This document shows positions 7,699 to 16,545 of a DNA stretch of 64,000 bases, piece by piece. The position numbers and the translations under genes are program-made. Every line of letters starts with the position of its first letter. Within the stretch, counting starts at the first letter, position 1. The stretch lies in NCBI RefSeq assembly GCF_015351105.1, contig NZ_JADKRR010000001.1:1531069-1595068 (forward strand). The letters are read 5' to 3'. Source of the DNA: Clavibacter sp. VKM Ac-2872. Lineage in GTDB: Bacteria; Actinomycetota; Actinomycetes; Actinomycetales; Microbacteriaceae. The notes beneath the pieces are model-generated. The model did no database searches, had not been told where the DNA came from, and saw nothing but the letters and a program-made list of their open reading frames with translations.

Positions 7699-8520
7699 AT
7701 GCGCGACATCCAGTCACAGATCATCGCCGCCCTCGAGGTGCGCCCGACCATCGATCCCGCCGACGAGGTGCGCAAGCGCGTCGACTTCCTCAAGGCCTAC
7801 CTCCGGGCCACCGGCGCGGAGGGCTTCGTCCTCGGCGTGAGCGGCGGCCAGGACTCCTCCCTCGCCGGGCGCATCGCCCAGCTCGCGGTCGAGGAGCTCG
7901 CCACCGAGGGACTCCTCGCCGAGTTCGTCGCCGTGCGCCTCCCGTACGGCGTGCAGGCCGACGAGGAGGACGCGCAGCTGGCGCTCTCCTTCATCCAGCC
8001 CAAGTCGAGCGTGGTCTTCGACATCAAGCGCGCCGTCGACGGCTTCCAGGCGGAGTACGCCGACGCGGCCGGCCACGCGATGACCGACTTCACCAAGGGC
8101 AACGTCAAGGCGCGCTCGCGCATGGTCGCCCAGTACGCGCTCGCCGGACAGGCGCGCCTGCTGGTGATCGGCACGGACCACGCGGCGGAGGCGGTCACGG
8201 GGTTCTTCACGAAGTACGGCGACGGCGGGGCAGACGTCCTCCCCCTCACCGGCCTCACCAAGCGCCAGGGACGCGCGCTGCTCGAGCACCTCGGGGCGCC
8301 GGAGCGGCTCTACCTCAAGGCCCCCACTGCGGACCTGCTCGACGACACCCCCGGCCAGACCGATGAGGCCAACCTGGGCCTCACCTACGCCGACATCGAC
8401 GACTACCTCGAGGGCCGCGACGTCGACGACGAGGTGGCCGACGCGATCGAGGCGCGTTACCAGAGCACCGAGCACAAGCGGCGCGTGCCCGCCAGCATGT
8501 TCGACGACTGGTGGAAGTGA
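7699..8520 (+). CDS. nadE: Ammonia-dependent NAD+ synthetase
   Basis: A 273-residue enzyme that amidates nicotinic acid adenine dinucleotide to NAD+ using ammonia and ATP, the last step of NAD synthesis. The ATP-pyrophosphatase P-loop SGGQDSS is at residues 48-54; further conserved segments are [22 protein letters not shown] and [17 protein letters not shown]. Length matches E. coli NadE (275), and there is no glutaminase domain, so it is the ammonia-dependent type. ATG 7699 follows tRNA-Arg closely. A strong bidirectional terminator follows. Confidence 0.97.
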   Translation: MRDIQSQIIAALEVRPTIDPADEVRKRVDFLKAYLRATGAEGFVLGVSGGQDSSLAGRIAQLAVEELATEGLLAEFVAVRLPYGVQADEEDAQLALSFIQPKSSVVFDIKRAVDGFQAEYADAAGHAMTDFTKGNVKARSRMVAQYALAGQARLLVIGTDHAAEAVTGFFTKYGDGGADVLPLTGLTKRQGRALLEHLGAPERLYLKAPTADLLDDTPGQTDEANLGLTYADIDDYLEGRDVDDEVADAIEARYQSTEHKRRVPASMFDDWWK

Positions 8521-8537
8521 TCGCGGTCTGAGATGAC

Positions 8538-8577
8538 GACGACGCCCCGCACCTCGGAGGAGGTGCGGGGCGTCGTC
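8538..8577. terminator. Bidirectional terminator between nadE and the converging gene
   Basis: A perfect 17-bp stem (8538-8554 with 8561-8577) and 6-base loop lie in the 76-base gap between two convergent genes, so it can stop transcription from both sides. Confidence 0.8.
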
Positions 8578-8596
8578 ATGTGCCACGGGGTGGCGG

Positions 8597-9307
8597 TCAG
8601 CGCCGATCGGCCTCCGCGGCGCGCGAGTTGGCGGCGGACGACGAGGGGACCGGCGGGCTGTACTGCTCGTCGGGGGACTCGACCCGGCGCTCCGCCGCGG
8701 GCTGGTCGTCGGATCCGCTGCGCCATGGCACCGGGACGGGGGCGACGGCGCTCGGCTCGGACTGCCTGGCCTGCCGTCCGGCCGCATCGGTCGTGTCGGC
8801 GCCGGGCTGGTCGTCCTCGAACTGCCAACGGGAGATGTCGCCCTGGAAGATCTTCCGCGCGCGACCGGGGTGGTGCTGCCACTCGACCATGCGGTCGCGG
8901 AACTCGGCGAGCTGCGCGTCGAACTGGAAGCCGAAGCTGCCGCTGCCGCGCTTGAACTCGGTGATCTCGTGCGCGGCCCAGGTGGCGGCCGTGGCCGCGC
9001 CCTTGACCGGCAGGAGACGGATGCGGATGTCGGCCTCGCCCGCGGCGCGATCGGCGAGCACGCGCTCCTGCGCCGTGAGGCCGTCCCACACGGACGCCTG
9101 GCGCGCGGCGTCCACCAGCACGCCGATGGCGGCGGCCTTCACCTCGCGGTCGTGCCGCGTGAGGATCCGCTGCGTGGCGCCGCGCGCGATGACGGCGGCG
9201 AGGACACCGGCCACCACGATGGCGACGAAGGGGACGACGACGCCGGAGAGGAGCTGCGTGCCCCGCTCGGACGCGAGGGCATCGAGGAGATCATTCCACC
9301 ACTGCAT
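8597..9307 (-). CDS. Membrane-anchored protein of unknown function
   Basis: A 236-residue protein with one N-terminal membrane helix (about residues 18-42, LLSGVVVPFVAIVVAGVLAAVIA), followed by a soluble helical region (REVKAAAIGVLVDAARQ) containing VKGAATAATWAAHEITEFK. The last 75 residues are Gln/Pro/Ser-rich and probably disordered. I do not recognise a named family. It is probably exposed to the cytoplasm with an N-out anchor, but orientation is not determined. It has its own locus between nadE (convergent) and a small unknown gene. Confidence 0.75.
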   Translation of the reverse strand: MQWWNDLLDALASERGTQLLSGVVVPFVAIVVAGVLAAVIARGATQRILTRHDREVKAAAIGVLVDAARQASVWDGLTAQERVLADRAAGEADIRIRLLPVKGAATAATWAAHEITEFKRGSGSFGFQFDAQLAEFRDRMVEWQHHPGRARKIFQGDISRWQFEDDQPGADTTDAAGRQARQSEPSAVAPVPVPWRSGSDDQPAAERRVESPDEQYSPPVPSSSAANSRAAEADRR

Positions 9308-9391
9308 GCGGCGACCGTACCCCGCAGCCCGGGCCCGATCCGGGAGGCCGGGCGGGCGCGTCGCCGCTCGCGGAGACGCGGGGGAGCCGGG

Positions 9392-9628
9392 TCAGAACCG
9401 CAGGCAGTCGACCGCGTCCTGCAGCGACCAGAAGTCGCCCAGCGGCACGAACCCCTGCGCGTCCCGGCGCAGGCGCTTGGCGCGGAAGCGCTCGCCCTGC
9501 GGCTCGTGCATCCGCTCCACGTAGCCGAGCACGGCGCCGTCCGGCCGGGTGACGCGCAGGAGGCCGTCGTGCAGCTCGCGCACCTGGGCCGCCGAGCGCG
9601 CCAGGGGGGTGTAGGTGATGCTGGGCAT
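9392..9628 (-). CDS. Small conserved-looking protein of unknown function
   Basis: A 78-residue protein starting at ATG 9628 with a clear ribosome site (ggagg six bases upstream). It has the pattern LLRVTRPDGAVLGYVERM, a basic patch FRAKRLRRD, and FWSLQDAVDCLRF at the C-terminus: three or so short strands followed by a helix. No named family recognised. It is divergent from msrA and separated from the membrane-protein gene by 84 bases. Confidence 0.75.
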   Translation of the reverse strand: MPSITYTPLARSAAQVRELHDGLLRVTRPDGAVLGYVERMHEPQGERFRAKRLRRDAQGFVPLGDFWSLQDAVDCLRF

Positions 9629-9798
9629 GGTGTCCTCCGTCCGCGTGCCGCCGGCCCGGCGGTGTCTCGATGTCCCCGAAGCTACGGGCGACCACCGACA
9701 TCGCGGCCGGCAGGAATGGGCGGCATCCGATGACGGTTCCCTCCCATGTCGACCACCGCGGACCTCGCGCGCGTCGACGGGAAGTAGGTTCATCTCTC

Positions 9799-10326
9799 AT
9801 GCAGACATTCATCCTCGCCGGCGGCTGCTTCTGGTGCCTCGATGCGGTCTACCGCACGCTCGACGGCGTCCAGGACGTCATCTCCGGCTACATCGGCGGC
9901 CACACCGCCCACCCCTCCTACGACGCCGTGTGCACGGGCGCGACCGGGCACGCCGAGGCGGTGAAGGTGGTCTTCGACGAGGAGGTCATCCCCGCCGACG
10001 TCATCCTCGACGTGTTCTTCACGCTGCACGACCCCCGCCAGCTCAACCGCCAGGGTGCCGACGTCGGCACCCAGTACCGGTCCGCGATGTTCCCCGCGGA
10101 CGCCGCGCAGGAGCAGCTGTTCCGGGACGCAATCGCCCGCGCCGGGGAGCTCTGGGACGGCACGCCCGTCACCACGATCGAGCCGGTCGGCACGTGGTAC
10201 GACGCGGAGGACTACCACCAGGACTTCTTCGCGAAGAACCCGGGCCAGGGCTACTGCAACGCCGTCGCCGTGCCCAAGGTCAACAAGGTGCGGAAGTCGT
10301 TCGCGCAGTACGTGCGCGCCGCCTGA
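9799..10326 (+). CDS. msrA: Peptide methionine-S-sulfoxide reductase
   Basis: A 175-residue MsrA that reduces methionine-S-sulfoxide in proteins and free methionine. The active-site motif GCFWC sits at residues 9-13 (catalytic Cys10) after the strand MQTFILAG. SGYIGGH, GHAEAVKVVFD and GTQYRSAMF are family hallmarks. A resolving cysteine is probably the one in GQGYCN near residue 153. The short N-terminus is usual for actinobacterial MsrA. Ends at a strong hairpin terminator. Confidence 0.96.
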   Translation: MQTFILAGGCFWCLDAVYRTLDGVQDVISGYIGGHTAHPSYDAVCTGATGHAEAVKVVFDEEVIPADVILDVFFTLHDPRQLNRQGADVGTQYRSAMFPADAAQEQLFRDAIARAGELWDGTPVTTIEPVGTWYDAEDYHQDFFAKNPGQGYCNAVAVPKVNKVRKSFAQYVRAA

Positions 10327-10340
10327 TCCAGCTCGCTCCC

Positions 10341-10373
10341 GACGCCCCGCGGCCTGTACGGCCGCGGGGCGTC
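10341..10373 (+). terminator. Terminator after msrA
   Basis: A perfect 14-bp stem (gacgccccgcggcc with ggccgcggggcgtc) and 5-base loop begin 14 bases past the msrA stop. Confidence 0.8.
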
Positions 10374-10427
10374 GGCGTAGCATCGGCGTGTCCGGGCGAC
10401 GGAGCCCGGGGAGGAGAGACGACGACG

Positions 10428-10658
10428 ATGTCGATGACCACCAGCACGAGCACGACCGGAGTCCCGCGCACGGCGGGCAAGACATGGGTGGTGTTCGGGG
10501 CCACCGGGGCGCTCGCCTCCGTCCACTCGCATGACGACGGCTACGAGGTGCGGGCGCTGCACCGCGGCGTCGTCACCGGCACCTACCCCACGCTGGAGAT
10601 CGCCAAGGCCGCGCTCCGAGCCGGCCAGGACGACGACCTCAGCTTCGCCGAGCACTGA
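10428..10658 (+). CDS. Small protein of unknown function
   Basis: A 76-residue protein with a strong ribosome site (ggggaggaga) before ATG 10428. The first 15 residues are Ser/Thr-rich; the rest holds short strands (TWVVFGATGALASV, YEVRALHRGVVTGTYP) and a final helix (TLEIAKAALRAG). The strand-helix layout resembles that of the 78-residue protein on the other side of msrA, although I see no clear sequence identity. No named family recognised. Confidence 0.72.
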   Translation: MSMTTSTSTTGVPRTAGKTWVVFGATGALASVHSHDDGYEVRALHRGVVTGTYPTLEIAKAALRAGQDDDLSFAEH

Positions 10659-10785
10659 CCCGGTCGATCCCTCCCCAGGCGCGCGGGGGTCGCGTCGCGC
10701 GCGGGAATCGCTCGCCCGTCCTGGGCTCGCGTCCGACGCCGCAACCTGGGCCGGCGATCAGGTGGTCGCGGGGAGGGGCGGTCGG

Positions 10786-11157
10786 GTGGGCGGTGGCTGG
10801 GCGCAGCCCGGAGGCGACGGGGGCGGGACATCCGTCGTGGTGCACGGGCGAGCCGCCCGGCGGCCGCGGAGCATCCGCACGGTCGAGGGCTGGGAGCTGA
10901 CGAGCCTCGTCGTCGGATGCGTGGAGGGACGCCGCCCGGAGGGTGACGGCCTCCTCGTCGTGTGCGCGGGCACCGGGTCGTCCGGGTCCGTCGCGCGCCT
11001 GTCGGTCGGGGAGGAGGTGGTCGTGCTCGGGCGACTGGTCCCGCGGCGCGCCGCCCGTCCGGAGGACGACACGATCGAGCTCCTGGCCGACGCGGTGCTC
11101 GCGCGACGTCCGCCCGCAGCCGTCTCCACGGCGGCGGAGCCTAGGATCGCACCATGA
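10786..11157 (+). CDS. Possible OB-fold (single-strand-binding-like) protein, coupled to MarR
   Basis: About 123 residues from GTG 10786, chosen because ggggaggggc lies 7-8 bases upstream. Strand-rich pattern: SVVVHGRAARRPRS, ELTSLVVGCVEGR, DGLLVVCAG, and VGEEVVVLGRLVPR. The last segment (G-x-x-V-x-V-x-G-R-L) is reminiscent of the SSB-type OB fold. A glycine-rich N-terminus precedes it. The stop overlaps the MarR start by four bases (ATGA), which supports real translation. The OB assignment is my inference; a structure prediction would decide. Confidence 0.6.
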   Translation: MGGGWAQPGGDGGGTSVVVHGRAARRPRSIRTVEGWELTSLVVGCVEGRRPEGDGLLVVCAGTGSSGSVARLSVGEEVVVLGRLVPRRAARPEDDTIELLADAVLARRPPAAVSTAAEPRIAP

Positions 11158-11717
11158 GCGGATCCCCCCGGTGGCTCGAGCCGGATCAGCAGCGCGCCTG
11201 GCGGACCGTCATCGTCGCGCTGAACCACGTCAGCGAGCGCATCGAACGGCAGCTCATCCGTGACTCGGCGATGCCGCATGCGTACTACATGATCCTCGTC
11301 CGGCTGTCGGAGGCCGAGGGCGAGGCGCTCCCCATGAGCGTCCTCGCCCGGGCGCTGCAGGCGTCGGCGAGCCGCACCTCGCACGCCGTCACCCGCCTGG
11401 AGCAGCTGGGGTGGGTCCGCCGCTCGAGATCGCCGCACGACGGCCGGAGCCTCCTCGCGCAGCTCACCGACGTGGGCCGGGCCACCCTCGCGGCGGCGGC
11501 ACCCGGCCACGCCGAGGAGGTGCTCCGCTCGGTGTTCGACCCCCTGACCGTGGAGCAGACCGCGCAGCTCGAGGCCATCGCGCGGGATATCCTCGCCAGC
11601 ATGAGCGCATCCTCCCTCGACGACGGCACGGGGAGCGCCCGAGGCGACGACCTCGCCATCCCCCCGGCACCCGACCGCGACATCGACCCGGCCCGCGCCG
11701 ACGAGCCGGCCGCGTGA
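11154..11717 (+). CDS. MarR-family transcriptional regulator
   Basis: A 187-residue winged-helix regulator. N-terminal dimer helix RAWRTVIVALNHVSERIERQL, then the DNA-binding part with YYMILVRLSEAEGEALPMSVLA, the recognition helix ASRTSHAVTRLEQLGWVRR and the wing RSPHDGRSLLAQLT, all typical of MarR. The last ~35 residues are Asp/Ala/Pro-rich and probably disordered. The ATG overlaps the preceding gene and the stop overlaps the lipoprotein start (GTGA), so the three genes are one coupled unit. Ligand and targets are unknown. Confidence 0.9.
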   Translation: MSGSPRWLEPDQQRAWRTVIVALNHVSERIERQLIRDSAMPHAYYMILVRLSEAEGEALPMSVLARALQASASRTSHAVTRLEQLGWVRRSRSPHDGRSLLAQLTDVGRATLAAAAPGHAEEVLRSVFDPLTVEQTAQLEAIARDILASMSASSLDDGTGSARGDDLAIPPAPDRDIDPARADEPAA

Positions 11718-12193
11718 TCCGCGCCACCCGCGGCCTCCTGGTGCCGGCGCTCCTCGGCGCCCTGCTCCTGTCGGCCTGCACGCAGTCGCCTGCGGCGCCG
11801 GAGCCGACCCCGACCGCTGTCGCGGAGAGCGGCGACCCCGGTGCCGCGCCCGCCGCGCCGACCGTCGCGCCCCTGGATCCGGACGGCACGGCGGAAGCCG
11901 CCCTCCCCGTCTTCGAGGCGACGGCCGGCGCTGTCGTCGCCGCGGATGCGAACGCGCAGGGCCGCGCCCTCGTGGACGCGCTCGTGGCCGCCGGGTTCCC
12001 CAAGGACCGCATGGAGGTCACCGCCGACGCGACGCCGCTCGGCAACGCGGTGGACTCGATCCTCGTGTCCGTGCACATGCCGGATGCCTGCCTCATCGGG
12101 CAGCGCGCCCGGGACGGCTTCAGCGCCCAGGTCGAGCCGGCGTTGTCCTCGGGTCGCTGCCTGGTGGGCCAGACGCGCGCGATCGACTGGTGA
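11714..12193 (+). CDS. Predicted lipoprotein (DUF6993-like)
   Basis: A 159-residue secreted lipoprotein: signal segment LLVPALLGALLLSAC with the lipobox ending at Cys23, then a Pro/Thr/Ala-rich linker and a folded domain with two further cysteines (MPDACLIGQRARDGF and GRCLVGQTRAIDW) that could form a disulfide. GTG 11714 overlaps the MarR stop. It resembles actinobacterial DUF6993 proteins of unknown role; the family name is from memory. The coupling suggests it may be under control of, or function with, the MarR regulator. Confidence 0.82.
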   Translation: MIRATRGLLVPALLGALLLSACTQSPAAPEPTPTAVAESGDPGAAPAAPTVAPLDPDGTAEAALPVFEATAGAVVAADANAQGRALVDALVAAGFPKDRMEVTADATPLGNAVDSILVSVHMPDACLIGQRARDGFSAQVEPALSSGRCLVGQTRAIDW

Positions 12194-12256
12194 CCGCGGT
12201 GCCGGCGCACCCGCGCGCGGCATCCGGCACCCGCGGCACTGAATAGACTCGTGCCC

Positions 12257-13939
<1,683 letters not shown>

Positions 13940-13943
13940 TCCC

Positions 13944-14417
13944 GTGACCCGGGTCCATGTCCCGATCCACCTGAGGTGGGCGGACCTCGACGCCTACGAC
14001 CACGTGAACAACGTCGAGGTCCTGCGGCTGCTGGAGGAGGCGCGCGTGCGCGCCTTCTGGCGGGGCGAGGACGACGGGGAGGACGCGGGGCTCGCGCTCA
14101 TCGACGCCTCCGCGGGCGCGGCGACCATGACCATGATCGCGCGGCAGGAGGTCGAGTACCTGCTGCCCATCTCCTACGGGCGGCGTCCGCTCGACGTGCA
14201 GGTGTGGCTGGGGCGGCTCGGCGGGTCCAGCTTCGAGGCATGCTACGAGCTGCGGACGCCCGCGGGCGTCGAGCCGGGCGCGCTGTACGCGCGCGCCTCC
14301 ACGACGATCGTGCTCGTCGACGCCGCCACGGGGCGCCCGCGCCGGATCACCGACGAGGAGCGCGCCGCCTGGGCGGAGTACGTGGAGGAGCCGGTCGCGT
14401 TCAGCCGCCGCGGCTGA
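13944..14417 (+). CDS. Acyl-CoA thioesterase, 4HBT hot-dog fold
   Basis: A 157-residue single hot-dog domain protein. The motif LRWADLDAYDHVNNVEVLRLLEEAR is the 4-hydroxybenzoyl-CoA-thioesterase signature, with the catalytic-type Asp in DLDAYDHVNN. It likely hydrolyses an acyl-CoA thioester; substrate unknown. GTG 13944 lies four bases after ettA, so the two are probably co-transcribed. It converges with the TesB-type thioesterase gene nine bases away. Confidence 0.9.
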   Translation: MTRVHVPIHLRWADLDAYDHVNNVEVLRLLEEARVRAFWRGEDDGEDAGLALIDASAGAATMTMIARQEVEYLLPISYGRRPLDVQVWLGRLGGSSFEACYELRTPAGVEPGALYARASTTIVLVDAATGRPRRITDEERAAWAEYVEEPVAFSRRG

Positions 14418-14426
14418 GCCGGCCGA

Positions 14427-15332
14427 TCAGGCGCGGTCCGCGAGCGGGACCCGGACCATGCCCTCCTGGGCGACGCTCGCGAGCAGCACGCCGTCGCGCG
14501 AGTAGATGCGGCCGAGGGACAGGCCGCGACCGCCCTGCGCGCTCGTCGACTCCTGGACGTAGAGCATCCACTCGTCGGCGCGGCCGAAGCGGTGGAACCA
14601 CATCGCGTGGTCGAGGCTCGCGGCCTTGATGCCGGGCGTCGCCCAGGAGAGGCCGTGCCTGCGGTAGATGGACTCGAGGATGGAGTAGTCGCTCGCGTAG
14701 GCGAGGGACGCGAGGTGCACGGCCGGGTCGTCGGGGAGACGGCCGATGGCGCGGATCCACACCGCCTGGTGCGCGACGCGATCCGGCGCGGCGCCGAAGT
14801 AGACCGGCTGCTCGACGTGGCGCATGTCGAAGGGGCGGTCGTTGGCCCAGTGGGCGGCGACCGGGTGGTCGATCCGGGACAGCACGTCGTGCGCGCTCGG
14901 GAGCGACTCCGGCTCGGGGATCCCCTCGGGCATGGGCGCCTGGTGCTCGAGGCCCTCGTCCGCGTCCTGGAAGGACGCGATCATCGAGAGGATCGGCCGG
15001 CCGTCCTGGTACGCCTGCGTGCGGCGGGTCGAGAACGAGCGGCCGTCGTGGATCCGGTCGACGGAGAAGGTGATGGGCTTCGTGACGTCGCCGGGACGCA
15101 GGAAGTAGCCGTGCATGCTGTGCGGGCGCCGGTCGGCGTCGGTGGTGCGCATGGCCGCCACCAGGGACTGCGCGAGCACCTGGCCGCCGAAGACGCGGCC
15201 CATCGGCATCCACTGCGACGGTCCGGTGGAGATGTCCTCGCTCGTGCGCGCACCCGTGTCGGTGAGGTCGAGGGCCGTGAGGAGGCCGGCGAGGGGCCCG
15301 TCGTCCGGGATGTCGGATGCGTGGTCGGTCAT
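14427..15332 (-). CDS. tesB: Acyl-CoA thioesterase II
   Basis: A 301-residue double hot-dog thioesterase of the TesB family, which hydrolyses medium- to long-chain acyl-CoA. Family signatures: MGRVFGGQVLAQSLVAA near residues 43-59, HSMHGYFLRPGD, the second domain RPFDMRHVEQPVYF, then SLDHAMWFHR and a C-terminal GRIYSRDGVLLASVAQEG. Start at ATG 15332 with ggagg upstream. The length fits the family (286-300). It ends against the 4HBT gene, so two unrelated thioesterases face each other here. Confidence 0.95.
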   Translation of the reverse strand: MTDHASDIPDDGPLAGLLTALDLTDTGARTSEDISTGPSQWMPMGRVFGGQVLAQSLVAAMRTTDADRRPHSMHGYFLRPGDVTKPITFSVDRIHDGRSFSTRRTQAYQDGRPILSMIASFQDADEGLEHQAPMPEGIPEPESLPSAHDVLSRIDHPVAAHWANDRPFDMRHVEQPVYFGAAPDRVAHQAVWIRAIGRLPDDPAVHLASLAYASDYSILESIYRRHGLSWATPGIKAASLDHAMWFHRFGRADEWMLYVQESTSAQGGRGLSLGRIYSRDGVLLASVAQEGMVRVPLADRA

Positions 15333-15414
15333 GGGTCCTCCGCGTGGCGGGCCGGTCTCGGGTGGCCGGGCGCCCGGCGGATCGCGCGGGCGCATCCAGT
15401 AGCTTAGACACGCC

Positions 15415-16110
15415 ATGACGCCCTCCTTCGCCCTCCGGGATGCCCTCGCCCTCGGCGATCTGCAGACCTTCCTCGGGCGCTCCGCCCGCGTCGACGACGG
15501 GGCCGTGCGCCTCATCGGATCCGGCGGGGTCCTCGCCGTCTACACCTCCGTGCTGCAGCCCGCCGGCCTCCTCGACCGGTCGCCGACCGTGCTCGGCCTC
15601 CGCACGTTCGCGGCGGAGACGCAGGCGCCCGTCGACAGCGTGGTCCCGATCCGCGCCCTCCTCGACCGCCTCGCGCGCCTCGAGGGTCCGGCGACCGGAT
15701 CCCCGGGTCAGCCCGTCGGCGTGCTCGTGCCGCCCGACACCGCCACCGCGCCGTGGGCCGGCATCTCGCCGCCGCGCGCGGGATGGGAGCGCACGGCGGA
15801 CATCCCCGCGTCGGCCCTCCGCGCCGCGGCGCGCGCCGGGATCGACGAGGTCGCCGCCGCCGTCCCGTCGGGCACCGGCGAGCAGATCGTGTCCCGCGTG
15901 CGCGGCGAGGTCTGGGGTCGCGCCGTGCAGGGCGCGCCCGACGTGGTCGCGGGTGGGGCCTTCGCCGCCTACAGCCTCGCGTTCCTCGGTCCGGATCCGG
16001 CCGCCGACGCGGAGCCGGACGACGCCGAGGCGCCCGTCGCCGTGTTCCGCGCCGGACCCTGGACGCGCCTCACCACGGCCCGTGGGCACGTCCTCGTGCG
16101 TCGCCTGTAG
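15415..16110 (+). CDS. Conserved-looking protein of unknown function
   Basis: A 231-residue soluble protein rich in Ala, Gly and Pro. Seen: N-terminal helix FALRDALALGDLQTFLGR, a strand-rich part GAVRLIGSGGVLAVYTSVLQPAG, and a long central region with RAGWERTADIPASALRAAARAGIDEVAAAVP. No signal peptide, membrane helix, nucleotide-binding loop or cysteine pair is visible. I recognise it only as the kind of protein found in related Microbacteriaceae and cannot assign a role. Starts at ATG 15415, divergent from tesB with 82 bases between. Confidence 0.8.
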   Translation: MTPSFALRDALALGDLQTFLGRSARVDDGAVRLIGSGGVLAVYTSVLQPAGLLDRSPTVLGLRTFAAETQAPVDSVVPIRALLDRLARLEGPATGSPGQPVGVLVPPDTATAPWAGISPPRAGWERTADIPASALRAAARAGIDEVAAAVPSGTGEQIVSRVRGEVWGRAVQGAPDVVAGGAFAAYSLAFLGPDPAADAEPDDAEAPVAVFRAGPWTRLTTARGHVLVRRL

Positions 16111-16121
16111 CGGGTCCCCGA

Positions 16122-16142
16122 CGGCGGGACGACCGCCCGCCG
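16122..16142. terminator. Weak convergent hairpin
   Basis: A 7-bp stem (cggcggg with cccgccg) between two convergent genes. Short and in GC-rich sequence, so termination activity is uncertain. Confidence 0.3.
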
Positions 16143-16149
16143 CCTGTCG

Positions 16150-16545
16150 TCAGGACTCGTCGAACGTGTTGACCATCGCGTGGGCGGCGCGCTCCAGGTA
16201 GTCCCAGAGCTGCGCCTCGTGCATCGGCGACAGGTCGAGCGAGTCGACGGCCACGCGCATGTGGGCGAGCCAGCGGTCGCGGGCGTCGGGGTTGACGCGG
16301 AACGGCATGTGCCGCATCCGCAGCCGGGGGTGGCCGCGCTCATCGCTATAGGTCGTGGGGCCGCCCCAGTACTGCTCGAGGAACCCGGTGAGGCGCTGGA
16401 TCGCGCCCTCGAGGTCCTCCTCCGGGTACATCGCGACGAGCACCGGGTCCTCGGCGACGCCCCGGTAGAACTCGCGGACGAGCCTCTCGAAGGTCGGGCG
16501 GCCGCCGACGTCGTCGTAGAACGAGTTCGCGAGCAGATCCGCCAT
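16150..16545 (-). CDS. glbO: Group II truncated hemoglobin
   Basis: A 131-residue trHbO-type globin that binds heme and O2 and is linked in mycobacteria to respiration and oxidative or nitrosative stress. Seen: FYDDVGGRPTFERLVREFYRGVA (B/CD region with conserved Phe/Tyr), LEQYWGGPTTYSDERGHPRLRMRHMPF, where the His of MRHMPF is the expected proximal ligand, and the E/G-helix segment. ATG 16545 overlaps the mscS stop by one base (TGATG), so expression is coupled to the channel gene. Confidence 0.92.
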   Translation of the reverse strand: MADLLANSFYDDVGGRPTFERLVREFYRGVAEDPVLVAMYPEEDLEGAIQRLTGFLEQYWGGPTTYSDERGHPRLRMRHMPFRVNPDARDRWLAHMRVAVDSLDLSPMHEAQLWDYLERAAHAMVNTFDES

